From Flavobacteriaceae bacterium (lineage in GTDB: Bacteria > Bacteroidota > Bacteroidia > Flavobacteriales > Flavobacteriaceae): a DNA stretch of 34,906 nucleotides. Within the stretch, counting starts at the first letter, position 1. Each line of letters begins with the position of its first letter. The DNA lies in contig PBNJ01000007.1 of NCBI GenBank assembly GCA_002723075.1, forward strand, positions 61,769 through 96,674, written 5' to 3'. The notes beneath the pieces were generated by a model. It was given only the letters and a program-made list of their open reading frames with translations, ran no database searches and was not told the DNA's origin. The position numbers were made by a program, and so were the translations under genes. Positions 7,725-15,544 of the stretch are shown one piece after another.

Positions 7725-8326
7725 AGTTGGTTTTTTATGGTTACTGCACAGCTATGGCCTTGCCATGCGTAACGGAAAAGATCATAGGTTTCGTCTTTGT
7801 AGATTGCTACACCCTTTTTGGAGATTGTCAGGTTGACAGAGATATCCTTACTAAATCGAATACCAGGAATTGAAATGGCTTTATACATGGACTCTTTTGC
7901 GCACCACAAGTCGGTTAGCTCAGCAATGGTTTGTTGAGGAGCTTCGTCAGCAGGGTTGACAAACTTTTTTGCGACACGCACAACCTTGGCTCGGTGGCGT
8001 TCTACGTCTACTCCTATCGGGGCTTGGCCAATGGCTAAAGCTGCAAAATCATTGGTATGACTAAACGATATGTGTGGGCCATGCAGTAGGTACGGCTTTC
8101 CCTCTGAAGTATAGCGAAGCTCATCCAGAGAAAGACCAGCAGCGATAAGTAATAAACGCACTGCCAAAAACCCTTTCCGGTGAGTGCATGAAGACATCGA
8201 TTTGAGACGGTCAATACAATGCGTTGTTAAGGATAGGTTGTTGGTCAAACCCTGCTCATCCTCAGTAATATGCCACACCCATAGCTTTGCTATAGAATTC
8301 ACTTGCTGATGTTTGTATATGGGCAT
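7721..8326 (-). CDS. 4'-phosphopantetheinyl transferase superfamily protein
   Basis: This enzyme transfers 4'-phosphopantetheine from CoA to a carrier protein serine. The 201-residue form starting at ATG 8326 is chosen; a longer frame to 8446 would run deep into the divergent adenosylhomocysteinase gene. Motifs are ISFSHTNDFAALAIG, GVDVERHRAKV (Mg-binding acidic residues) and WCAKESMYKA, all typical of the Sfp/AcpT group. It is the first gene of the minus-strand cluster that leads into the thiamine genes and overlaps the next gene by four bases. Whether it acts on fatty-acid ACP or a secondary-metabolite carrier cannot be told; no carrier or synthase gene is nearby. Confidence 0.93.
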   Translation of the reverse strand: MPIYKHQQVNSIAKLWVWHITEDEQGLTNNLSLTTHCIDRLKSMSSCTHRKGFLAVRLLLIAAGLSLDELRYTSEGKPYLLHGPHISFSHTNDFAALAIGQAPIGVDVERHRAKVVRVAKKFVNPADEAPQQTIAELTDLWCAKESMYKAISIPGIRFSKDISVNLTISKKGVAIYKDETYDLFRYAWQGHSCAVTIKNQL

Positions 8327-8343
8327 TGGTATTTGTAATTTTG
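8313..8343 (+). promoter_or_regulatory. Promoter of adenosylhomocysteinase gene
   Basis: TTG at 8313-8315, a 20-base spacer and TAATTTTG at 8336-8343 match the Bacteroidota TTG/TAnnTTTG promoter with ideal spacing. The -7 box is 31 bases before the ahcY start. The promoter overlaps the start codon of the divergent phosphopantetheinyl transferase gene. Confidence 0.6.
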
Positions 8344-8361
8344 GCAAAAATTGTAGAAAAA

Positions 8362-8390
8362 CAAATATACGACTATGGCAACAAAAACAA
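8362..8390 (-). promoter_or_regulatory. Promoter of the acpT-like/thiamine gene cluster
   Basis: On the minus strand, TATATTTG (8362-8369) lies 36 bases upstream of the ATG at 8326. A TTG (8388-8390) sits 18 bases further upstream, slightly shorter than the usual 19-21. The -33 end lies inside the first codons of the adenosylhomocysteinase gene. Confidence 0.5.
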
Positions 8391-9682
8391 TCCCTTTTAA
8401 GGTTAAAGACATCAGTTTGGCAGACTGGGGTCGCAAAGAAATTCAACTTGCTGAAGCAGAGATGCCTGGGTTAATGGCACTTCGTGAACAATACATAGAG
8501 GAAAAGCCCCTAGCTGGCGCTCGAATTGCTGGATGTTTACATATGACCATTCAAACCGCAGTTCTTATCGAAACCCTAGTTGAATTGGGTGCAGATGTGA
8601 CTTGGAGTTCATGTAATATTTTTTCTACACAAGACCATGCTGCTGCTGCCATTGCTGCTGCTGGCATCCCTGTTTATGCTTGGAAAGGCATGAACGAAAA
8701 AGAATTTGATTGGTGTATTGAGCAAACCCTATTTTTTGGAGAGGATCAAAAACCATTGAATATGATTCTCGACGATGGTGGTGATTTGACCAATATGGTG
8801 CTGGACAGGTATCCTGAGCTTGTATCAAAAATTAAGGGATTGTCTGAAGAAACAACTACTGGTGTTCATCGTCTGTATGAGCGCATGAAAAATGGAACAC
8901 TCACGTTGCCAGCAATAAACGTAAACGATTCAGTTACCAAGTCAAAATTTGATAACAAATACGGTTGTAAAGAGAGTGCCGTTGATGCAGTACGTCGCTC
9001 AACTGACATCATGCTTGCTGGAAAGCGTGTAGTCGTTGCTGGTTATGGAGATGTCGGAAAAGGAACTGTTGCTTCATTCCAGGGCGCTGGTGCGATTGTC
9101 ACGGTAACTGAAATCGATCCGATTTGTGCGCTTCAGGCATCTATGGACGGATACGAAGTAAAAAAGCTTGAAACGGTGATTGGTAATGCCGATATCATTG
9201 TTACTGCCACTGGCAACAAAGATATTGTGACTGAACGCCACTTTCGCGCGATGAAAGACAAAGCCATTGTTTGTAATATCGGACATTTTGACAATGAGAT
9301 CGATATGGCGTGGTTGAACGAAAATTATGGTCACACCAAAGATGAAATCAAGCCGCAAGTTGATTTATACAATGTTGACGGAAACGATATTATTGTACTC
9401 GCAGAAGGTCGTCTTGTCAACTTGGGTTGTGCGACTGGTCACCCGAGTTTTGTCATGAGTAATTCCTTTACCAACCAAACTCTCGCACAGATTGAGTTGT
9501 GGAAGCACAGTGACCGTTACGAAAACAAAGTCTATATGCTGCCTAAGCATTTGGATGAGCAAGTCGCGCGTTTACACCTCGACAAATTGGGTGTTGAGCT
9601 CGAAGAGCTCGACTCAGATCAGGCCAGCTATATCGGCGTGAAAGTTCAGGGACCATATAAGCCAGAATACTACCGCTACTAG
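8375..9682 (+). CDS. ahcY: Adenosylhomocysteinase (SAH hydrolase)
   Basis: Cytoplasmic NAD-dependent enzyme that splits S-adenosylhomocysteine into adenosine and homocysteine, clearing the inhibitor left by methyltransferases. It is 435 residues long, normal for the family. Visible signatures are [16 protein letters not shown] near the N-terminus, the NAD-binding [18 protein letters not shown] and the C-terminal YKPEYYRY. It is a single-gene unit: its own promoter lies upstream and a strong terminator follows 24 bases after the stop. An alanine run near 8635-8665 makes a local GCTGCT-like stretch, which is ordinary coding sequence. Confidence 0.98.
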   Translation: MATKTIPFKVKDISLADWGRKEIQLAEAEMPGLMALREQYIEEKPLAGARIAGCLHMTIQTAVLIETLVELGADVTWSSCNIFSTQDHAAAAIAAAGIPVYAWKGMNEKEFDWCIEQTLFFGEDQKPLNMILDDGGDLTNMVLDRYPELVSKIKGLSEETTTGVHRLYERMKNGTLTLPAINVNDSVTKSKFDNKYGCKESAVDAVRRSTDIMLAGKRVVVAGYGDVGKGTVASFQGAGAIVTVTEIDPICALQASMDGYEVKKLETVIGNADIIVTATGNKDIVTERHFRAMKDKAIVCNIGHFDNEIDMAWLNENYGHTKDEIKPQVDLYNVDGNDIIVLAEGRLVNLGCATGHPSFVMSNSFTNQTLAQIELWKHSDRYENKVYMLPKHLDEQVARLHLDKLGVELEELDSDQASYIGVKVQGPYKPEYYRY

Positions 9683-9706
9683 GCAGTTGACTAGATATAG
9701 AAATTC

Positions 9707-9735
9707 AAAACCGAGGCAATTGTCTCGGTTTTTTT
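9707..9735 (+). terminator. Rho-independent terminator of ahcY
   Basis: Stem AAAACCGAG pairs with CTCGGTTTT around a CAATTG-containing loop, followed by a T run. It lies 24 bases after the adenosylhomocysteinase stop. Confidence 0.88.
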
Positions 9736-9753
9736 GTGAAATAGTTCCAAACA

Positions 9754-9781
9754 AAAACCCTTTGAGAATGCAAAGGGTTTT
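9754..9781 (-). terminator. Rho-independent terminator of rplU-rpmA
   Basis: An 11-bp perfect stem (9754-9764 with 9771-9781) and a 6-base loop. On the minus strand the stem ends in GGGTTTTTGTTT. It is 21 bases beyond the rpmA stop. Confidence 0.82.
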
Positions 9782-9802
9782 GAAATTGATCAACGCAATG
9801 AT

Positions 9803-10060
9803 TTACGCATTGGGTTCAATCGACACATACGACCGATTGTTTTTCTTTTTGGTAAAAACAACTGTACCATCTACTCGTGCATGAAGGGTGTGGTCTTTTC
9901 CAAGATATACATTTTCACCAGGGTGATGCTGTGTGCCGCGTTGACGAACAATGATGTTACCAGCGATGGCGGGCTGGCCACCAAAAATTTTTACGCCCAA
10001 TCGTTTCGATTCGGATTCTCTTCCGTTTTTCGAGCTACCTACTCCTTTTTTGTGTGCCAT
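9803..10060 (-). CDS. rpmA: 50S ribosomal protein L27 (bL27)
   Basis: An 85-residue ribosomal protein whose N-terminal tail reaches the peptidyl transferase centre. The sequence begins [20 protein letters not shown], which is the standard L27 start with no Firmicutes-type cleavable leader. It continues with the GVKIFGGQ and [10 protein letters not shown] motifs. It follows rplU by eight bases on the same strand in the usual rplU-rpmA order. Confidence 0.98.
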   Translation of the reverse strand: MAHKKGVGSSKNGRESESKRLGVKIFGGQPAIAGNIIVRQRGTQHHPGENVYLGKDHTLHARVDGTVVFTKKKNNRSYVSIEPNA

Positions 10061-10068
10061 GGTATATT

Positions 10069-10614
10069 TTATTTAGCGGATAACGCCGCAATTAATTCTG
10101 CTTTTTTCAAACTCGTATATCCAGAAACGCTAGCTTCTTTGGCCATTGCTTTGAGTTCAGTAACTGTCTTGCTGCTCAAATCTGTGCTTGGCTTTGCAAC
10201 TGCTTTCTTAGGCGCTGCTTTAGCAGTTTCCTTTTTTGCAGCGGGCTTGGCCTTTACGGCCTCTTTTTCAGCTTTGGCAGTAGGTGCTGCTTTCTTTTTT
10301 ACTGAAGTCTCGATGGATTCGATTACAATTTCGGTAAGGGACTGACGATGTCCATTCTTGACACGGTAACCCTTACGTCGTTTTTTTTTGAATACGATGA
10401 CCTTGTCATCTTTCAGGTGCTTGACCACTTTTGCTTCTACGGAAGCATTGGCAATAGCAGGGGCGCCAACAGTAATCTTACCACCATCATCCAACAACAA
10501 AATCTGATCAAAAGAAACTTTTGAGCCAGTTTTGGCGTCCAAACGGTGCACGTATACTTTTTGGTCTTTCGCAACTTTAAATTGCTGCCCAGCTATATCT
10601 ACGATTGCATACAT
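10069..10614 (-). CDS. rplU: 50S ribosomal protein L21 (bL21) with C-terminal extension
   Basis: The first 105 or so residues are a complete bL21 ([16 protein letters not shown] at the start, [17 protein letters not shown] near 77-93), which binds 23S rRNA. The protein is 181 residues, about 75 longer than a standard bL21. The extension has an Ala/Lys-rich linker (roughly 107-140) and then a compact helical segment ([18 protein letters not shown] onward, residues 145-181). That segment resembles the Rho N-terminal/SAP-like helix-extension-helix fold. Extended L21 proteins occur in Bacteroidota, so this is probably lineage-typical. Its promoter box lies just upstream. Confidence 0.96.
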   Translation of the reverse strand: MYAIVDIAGQQFKVAKDQKVYVHRLDAKTGSKVSFDQILLLDDGGKITVGAPAIANASVEAKVVKHLKDDKVIVFKKKRRKGYRVKNGHRQSLTEIVIESIETSVKKKAAPTAKAEKEAVKAKPAAKKETAKAAPKKAVAKPSTDLSSKTVTELKAMAKEASVSGYTSLKKAELIAALSAK

Positions 10615-10642
10615 TCTATTATTTTTTGCTTTTTAGCGGCTG

Positions 10643-10674
10643 CAAATATACAATCTTGTCTGTTTATATCACAA
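10643..10674 (-). promoter_or_regulatory. Promoter of rplU-rpmA
   Basis: Minus-strand TTG (10672-10674), a 21-base spacer and TATATTTG (10643-10650) fit the Bacteroidota promoter consensus fully. It is 29 bases upstream of the rplU start. Confidence 0.7.
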
Positions 10675-10697
10675 TTTTTATCTCTGCAATATATTTA

Positions 10698-10728
10698 TTG
10701 TAATATACCCCTCTTTTTATTAAATTTA
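10698..10728 (+). promoter_or_regulatory. Probable promoter of the M16 peptidase pair
   Basis: TTG (10698-10700), a 20-base spacer and TAAATTTA (10721-10728, one mismatch to TAnnTTTG) precede the first M16 gene by 28 bases. Confidence 0.5.
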
Positions 10729-10756
10729 TAAATTAACTATTAATCATTCATATCCA

Positions 10757-12076
10757 ATGACAAAAAAAATAATTTTATTGCTGTTTTGTCCATTGTTTTT
10801 GTGTGTTGCACAATCGATTTCTTTTGAAGAATACGATTTAGACAATGGATTACACGTCATTTTACACCAAGATAATAATGCCCCTGTGGTAACAACCTCT
10901 GTCATGTATCACGTGGGAGCGAAAGACGAACAACCAGATCGAACTGGTTTTGCGCATTTTTTTGAACACCTACTTTTCGAAGGCACTGAAAATATTGAAC
11001 GTGGACAATGGTTTTCCATTGTTACCGAAAATGGGGGAACAAATAATGCGAATACAACGGATGACCGTACATATTATTACGAAGTTTTCCCTTCAAACAA
11101 CCTCGAGCTTGGCCTTTGGATGGAATCCGAACGGATGCTCCACCCGATCATAAATCAGATTGGAGTCGAGACCCAAAACGAAGTCGTGAAAGAAGAAAAG
11201 CGACTCCGAGTAGACAACCAACCATATGGAAAATTCCTTGAAAACGTAAAGAAAAATCTGTTTCGTAAACATCCCTACCGTTGGACGACCATAGGTGAAA
11301 TGGAGCATCTTGATGCAGCAACCCTTGATGAGTTTTTGGCTTTTAATAAAAAGTTTTATGTACCTAACAATGCCGTTTTAGTAGTGGCTGGTGATATTGA
11401 TATTACATCTACAAAAAAGATGGTTCAGGATTATTTTGGCGATATTCCAAGAGGTGCCGATATCGAACGTAATTACGAGAAGGATGAACCCATAACGGAA
11501 ACCATTTCTGCTACGGCTTATGACTCAAACATTCAAATTCCTGCTGTAATCAACGCATACCGTACGCCTGGTTTCTCGGAAAGAGACTCCAGAGTATTGG
11601 ACATGATTTCAACTTATCTCAGCGATGGACCTAGTTCGAAATTGTACAAAAAACTTGTTGATGAGAAAAAAATGGCTTTACAGACAGGGGCATTCAATAT
11701 TTCTCAAGAGGATTACAGTATGTACGTCATTTTCGGGTTGCCTCTAGGAGATAACACCCTTGACGACTTGGTGAGCGAAATGGATGAAGAAATTGTCAAA
11801 ATTCAAGGTCAATTGATATCGGAGCGTGACTATCAAAAATTGCAAAATAAAATTGAAAATGGCTTTGTCAATTCCAATGCTTCCATTGAAGGGATTGCCA
11901 ATTCCCTTGCTCGATATTATATGCTCTATGATGACACGAATTTAATCAATACCGAAATTGATATCTATCGATCGATTACAAGAGAAGAAATTAAAGATGT
12001 TGCTAACAAGTACCTAAATCCTAATCAGCGTTTGGTACTCGAATATTTACCTGAAACCAAAGAAAACGAATTATGA
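10757..12076 (+). CDS. M16 zinc peptidase, zinc-site subunit
   Basis: A 439-residue exported M16 (pitrilysin-type) metallopeptidase with a signal peptide ending near LCVAQS. The inverted zinc motif HFFEH spans residues 67-71, and the third ligand is probably E147 in EVVKEEKR. The C-terminal half aligns with the usual LFxxLREKxGxxY segment, but the conserved Arg and Tyr are replaced (V301 and L308 in LYKKLVDEKKMAL). Those residues are instead found in the downstream protein. Its stop overlaps the next start by four bases (ATGA). By analogy with heterodimeric M16B enzymes, it should work as the zinc-bearing half of a two-subunit periplasmic peptidase. Its substrate is unknown. Confidence 0.93.
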   Translation: MTKKIILLLFCPLFLCVAQSISFEEYDLDNGLHVILHQDNNAPVVTTSVMYHVGAKDEQPDRTGFAHFFEHLLFEGTENIERGQWFSIVTENGGTNNANTTDDRTYYYEVFPSNNLELGLWMESERMLHPIINQIGVETQNEVVKEEKRLRVDNQPYGKFLENVKKNLFRKHPYRWTTIGEMEHLDAATLDEFLAFNKKFYVPNNAVLVVAGDIDITSTKKMVQDYFGDIPRGADIERNYEKDEPITETISATAYDSNIQIPAVINAYRTPGFSERDSRVLDMISTYLSDGPSSKLYKKLVDEKKMALQTGAFNISQEDYSMYVIFGLPLGDNTLDDLVSEMDEEIVKIQGQLISERDYQKLQNKIENGFVNSNASIEGIANSLARYYMLYDDTNLINTEIDIYRSITREEIKDVANKYLNPNQRLVLEYLPETKENEL

Positions 12077-14139
12077 AAAAAACCTTCTCTATCCTTTTAT
12101 TCTTGTTGACGTTTACCGTATTTGCACAAATAGATCGTAGTCAGCAGCCACAACCTGGACCTGCCCCAGTTATACAGTTGGGAGAACCTGAACGCTTTAC
12201 ATTAAATAATGGATTGACGGTTCTTATTGTTGAAAACAACAAGCTACCTCGTGCCGCAGTGAGTTTGTCATTGGATAATTCTCCAATCGCTGAGGGTGAA
12301 TTGGCTGGGGTATCCGCTATGACAGCTACTCTTCTTGGAAAGGGGTCGGCCACAATCGACAAGGACAGCTTTAACGAAGAAGTTGACTTTATGGGGGCAA
12401 CCATCAATTTTGGGTCACAAAGCGCTAGTGCGAGTTCACTATCTCGATACTTTGGTCGTGTGTTGGAGCTCATGGCTGAGGCTGCACTTCATCCAAACTT
12501 TACACAGGAAGAGTTTGACAAAGAAAAAGATATTCTTCTTGATGGTATCAAATCAGGAGAAAAAAGTGTAACAACCGCTGCTCGACGTGTCGAAAACCTG
12601 CTTGCCTACGGAAAAGATCATCCTTATGGCGAGTATGTTTCCAAAGAAAGTGTTGAGAGAGTCAAATTGGCAGATGTCGATGCGTTTTACAAGCGCTATT
12701 TTTTACCAAACAATGCGTACTTGGTCATTGTTGGGGATGTTGATGCTGGAGATTTGAAAAAACAAGTGAAAAAACTTTTTGGAAAATGGAAAAAGAAAAA
12801 CTTATCGACTGATCCTATTCCAGATGTAACCAATGTAAGCACTACACAAATTGACTTTGTCAATATGCCAAATGCGGTTCAGACAGAGGTGACTGTTCAA
12901 AATACAGTAAGCTTACGTAAAAAAGATGCAGATTATTTCCCCTTGTTAATTGCCAATGGTATTTTGGGAGGTGGTGGTGAAGCCCGCTTATTTCTAAATC
13001 TCAGAGAAGACAAAGGGTACACCTATGGTTCTTATTCGAGTATAGGAAACAACAAGTATACTGCTAGCCGCTTTCGAGCAAGTGCAAGTGTGAGAAATGC
13101 TGTTGTCGATAGTGCAGTCGTTGAGTTATTGTATGAAATCGATCGAATGAAAAAGGAAGTAGTAAGTGATGAAGAGTTGAATCGGGCAAAGGCAAAATAC
13201 GTGGGTAGTTTTGTTCGTGCGGTTGAACAACCAAGCACCGTTGCCGCTTATGCTTTGGAAATCGAAACCGAGGGTCTTCCTGATGACTTTTACACAACCT
13301 ATTTAGAAAGTGTCAACAGTGTTACCAAAGAAGATATTCAGCGTGTAGCTCAAAAATATTTTCTCGTAGATCAAGCCCGTGTCGTTGTGACTGGAAAAGC
13401 GTCTGAAGTTTTAGACAATTTGGAAAAAGTACAATTTAATGAAAGTGATATTTTTGTAAGCTATTACGACAAATATGGAAATGTTATTGATCGCCCAGCA
13501 TCTTTTGAGTTACCAGATGGGGTCAGTGCTCAATCCATTTTGGCAGACTACATCGATGCAATCGGAGGTCAAGACGCAATTAATGCAATTCGCTCCCTTG
13601 AAGTGAGCTATAACGCAAACTTTATGGGTAATGAGCTTGAAGCTATCTCAATCAATACCGCTGAAGAGCAAAAGCAAATTGTAAAAATGGGTGGGAATGT
13701 ACTCGCAACAGTAATTGTGAATGCCTCTGGTGCAAAAGTTGAACAAATGGGCAATAGCATGGATCTTCCGCCAGAAATGGCAGCGGATATGCAAGCTGTT
13801 ATTGGAATTATTCCTGAACTCAAAATGATGGAAAATGAGAGCATCACTGTTTCTGGTATAGAAGAGATTGATGGCCAAAGTGCTTATGCGCTTGAAATTA
13901 AAGGACAAAGTACAACGACAACGACCTATTACGCCGTGGAGTCTGGGCTCAAGCTCAAGCAAACCACCGTTACTGAATTGATGGGGCAAACGCAAACACA
14001 AGATTCGAATTATAATGATTACAAACGATTTGGAAGCTTACTGATCCCATCTTCGACTAGCGTGCCACTAGGTCCACAATCTGTTGATGCTACTCTTGGA
14101 TATGTTAAGATCAATGGCGAAGCTGTTGATACAGAATAA
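12073..14139 (+). CDS. M16 peptidase partner, R/Y-motif subunit with C-terminal extra domain
   Basis: A 688-residue exported protein (signal peptide ends near VFAQ) with two M16 domains in about residues 35-455. At the place of the zinc motif it has AMTATLLGKG, so no HxxEH is present. It keeps the substrate-binding motif GGEARLFLNLREDKGYTYG with R311 and Y318. Residues from about 478 form an additional domain of some 200 residues (starting DYIDAIGGQDAINAI), rich in beta strands. This resembles a LolA-like or outer-membrane-lipoprotein-sorting fold and is seen in other Bacteroidota M16 proteins. It is translationally coupled to the upstream zinc subunit and ends before a strong terminator. Confidence 0.92.
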   Translation: MKKTFSILLFLLTFTVFAQIDRSQQPQPGPAPVIQLGEPERFTLNNGLTVLIVENNKLPRAAVSLSLDNSPIAEGELAGVSAMTATLLGKGSATIDKDSFNEEVDFMGATINFGSQSASASSLSRYFGRVLELMAEAALHPNFTQEEFDKEKDILLDGIKSGEKSVTTAARRVENLLAYGKDHPYGEYVSKESVERVKLADVDAFYKRYFLPNNAYLVIVGDVDAGDLKKQVKKLFGKWKKKNLSTDPIPDVTNVSTTQIDFVNMPNAVQTEVTVQNTVSLRKKDADYFPLLIANGILGGGGEARLFLNLREDKGYTYGSYSSIGNNKYTASRFRASASVRNAVVDSAVVELLYEIDRMKKEVVSDEELNRAKAKYVGSFVRAVEQPSTVAAYALEIETEGLPDDFYTTYLESVNSVTKEDIQRVAQKYFLVDQARVVVTGKASEVLDNLEKVQFNESDIFVSYYDKYGNVIDRPASFELPDGVSAQSILADYIDAIGGQDAINAIRSLEVSYNANFMGNELEAISINTAEEQKQIVKMGGNVLATVIVNASGAKVEQMGNSMDLPPEMAADMQAVIGIIPELKMMENESITVSGIEEIDGQSAYALEIKGQSTTTTTYYAVESGLKLKQTTVTELMGQTQTQDSNYNDYKRFGSLLIPSSTSVPLGPQSVDATLGYVKINGEAVDTE

Positions 14140-14158
14140 CCTTTCGATTTTAAATCAT

Positions 14159-14185
14159 AAAAGCGGCTTAGGCCGCTTTTTTTTT
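14159..14185 (+). terminator. Rho-independent terminator after the M16 operon, inside the tail of the EamA gene
   Basis: Stem AAAAGCGGC/GCCGCTTTT with a TTAG loop and a nine-T run on the plus strand. The loop holds the stop codon of the convergent EamA transporter gene, so the same bases encode that protein's last residues. Confidence 0.87.
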
Positions 14186-15049
14186 GTGTGACAGATAAAC
14201 TCCAAATAAGATAACTACTGCCGACAACAACTGAAAAGCGCTTATCGATTCTCCGTCATTTACCCCCCAAAACAGAGCAACAACTGGAAGCGTGTATGTA
14301 ACCGAAGAGGCAAAAACCGCTGAAGTGATTTTTACAAAGTTGTTAAAGAGATATTTGGCAAAGGCACTGCCTGCCAATGCGAGGATTGTAATATAGCCAA
14401 TAGCAGGGTAAATTTCTGGATGCGAAAAGGTTTGTGTTGAGAAAAAGTCAGAATAGATAAGCACGACGAATGCTGCAGGCGCCATAAATACAAAATTCCC
14501 CAATGTAATGGCCATTACCCCAACTTGTGCCAAGTGGATCTTGATAAAGTGAATATTCATCGCATAACAACAAGAAGCGGCCAAAATTAAAAGGGTGTAA
14601 ATTGGATTTATGTTTGATGCTGTATGAAGGCCTCCCCAAACCAGCCCGATAGAGCCGATAAGCCCAATACCAACTCCGAAATACTGTTTCCTTAAAATAT
14701 CAATCCGAAAAAACAACAATCCAAAAATGATGGTCAGCAAAGGCGTGAGCGCATTGAGAATGGCAGCTATTGCCGAGTCAATGTGTTGCTGTGCAAAAGC
14801 AAATAAAAATGCAGGGAAAAAAGTACCCACATAGCCCGTTATAGCAAGCCACTTCCAATGATATCTTGAAAGTCCTCGTAAAGACGGATAGCCCACGAGA
14901 AGTAAAGCGATCGTAGTGATGAATAGGCGAAGACTCCCCAACTGAAGAGGACTGAGCGCAACCAATCCCCACTTGATCAGAATATACGAACTTCCCCATA
15001 CCAAAGAGAGAATTATCAGATATACCCATTTGATGTATTGAGTCTTCAT
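14168..15049 (-). CDS. EamA/DMT family transporter
   Basis: A 293-residue inner-membrane protein with about ten hydrophobic helices arranged as two EamA repeats. The first begins at LVWGSSYILIKWGL and the second around YTLLILAASCCYAMNIHF. Members export metabolites such as amino acids; the substrate cannot be assigned. The ATG at 15049 is preferred, as it leaves a normal short N-terminus (MKTQYIKW); an ATG five codons upstream is possible. The C-terminus (HKKKAA) is encoded by the shared terminator. It is divergent from the heavy-metal lipoprotein gene. Confidence 0.93.
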   Translation of the reverse strand: MKTQYIKWVYLIILSLVWGSSYILIKWGLVALSPLQLGSLRLFITTIALLLVGYPSLRGLSRYHWKWLAITGYVGTFFPAFLFAFAQQHIDSAIAAILNALTPLLTIIFGLLFFRIDILRKQYFGVGIGLIGSIGLVWGGLHTASNINPIYTLLILAASCCYAMNIHFIKIHLAQVGVMAITLGNFVFMAPAAFVVLIYSDFFSTQTFSHPEIYPAIGYITILALAGSAFAKYLFNNFVKITSAVFASSVTYTLPVVALFWGVNDGESISAFQLLSAVVILFGVYLSHKKKAA

Positions 15050-15118
15050 AATTAGAGTGAGCAAAGGTGCGGAATTGTTTGTGATAAATTAGTACTTTTA
15101 CAATCTAAAAATCTTATT

Positions 15119-15544
15119 ATGAGACCATTTATTTTATCGCTGACTTCCCTGTTTATTTTTTTTGGATGCACTCAACAGCCAAAACCTGCAATAAAAGAAG
15201 TCAACACGCATGTTGAAATTACAAAAGACTCAATAGCCAGTAATCTGTCAGAAGCTTCTTTTTCCATTTCAGGAATGACATGTAAAATGGGGTGTGCCAA
15301 GACCATTGAAAAGAATCTAATCAAGATGGAAGGTGTGCAGCAAGCTTCGGTTGACTTCGAAACGTCTATTGCTACTGTACTTTATAACTCATCCGTTGTG
15401 CAAACTGATGATTTTATACAAACGGTAACCAATACAAGTGATGCTTACAAAATCTCTGAAATGAAAAATTCCTCGGGCAAGAAATCATCGTGCTGCGCTA
15501 AAGAGGGATGTACAAAAGACCAATGCTCAAAGAAAAAAAGCTAA
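15119..15544 (+). CDS. Heavy-metal-associated (HMA) domain lipoprotein
   Basis: A 141-residue predicted lipoprotein: the signal peptide ends in FIFFGC with C17 as the lipidated residue. Residues about 46-113 form an HMA-like ferredoxin fold with the motif GMTCKMGCAKTIEKNL. The two metal-binding cysteines, C55 and C59, are separated by three residues rather than the usual two. A Cys/Lys-rich tail follows (SSCCAKEGCTKDQC), giving four further cysteines. It may bind copper or another soft metal on the periplasmic side. No metal transporter or regulator is adjacent. It converges on gldD, and the stop codons overlap. Confidence 0.88.
   Translation: MRPFILSLTSLFIFFGCTQQPKPAIKEVNTHVEITKDSIASNLSEASFSISGMTCKMGCAKTIEKNLIKMEGVQQASVDFETSIATVLYNSSVVQTDDFIQTVTNTSDAYKISEMKNSSGKKSSCCAKEGCTKDQCSKKKS

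Noticed and set aside
8327-8446. N-terminal extension of the phosphopantetheinyl transferase frame by 40 codons
   Set aside because: It overlaps the start and first codons of ahcY and its promoter, and its sequence does not resemble the family. ATG at 8326 gives a normal length.
8635-8665. GCTGCT/GCTGCC trinucleotide repeat
   Set aside because: It encodes an alanine run within the conserved part of adenosylhomocysteinase and is not a separate repeat element.
9881-10345. Long plus-strand open frame opposite rpmA and rplU
   Set aside because: It is antisense to two certain ribosomal protein genes, and its hydrophobic composition reflects the Ala/Lys codons of the L21 tail read backwards.
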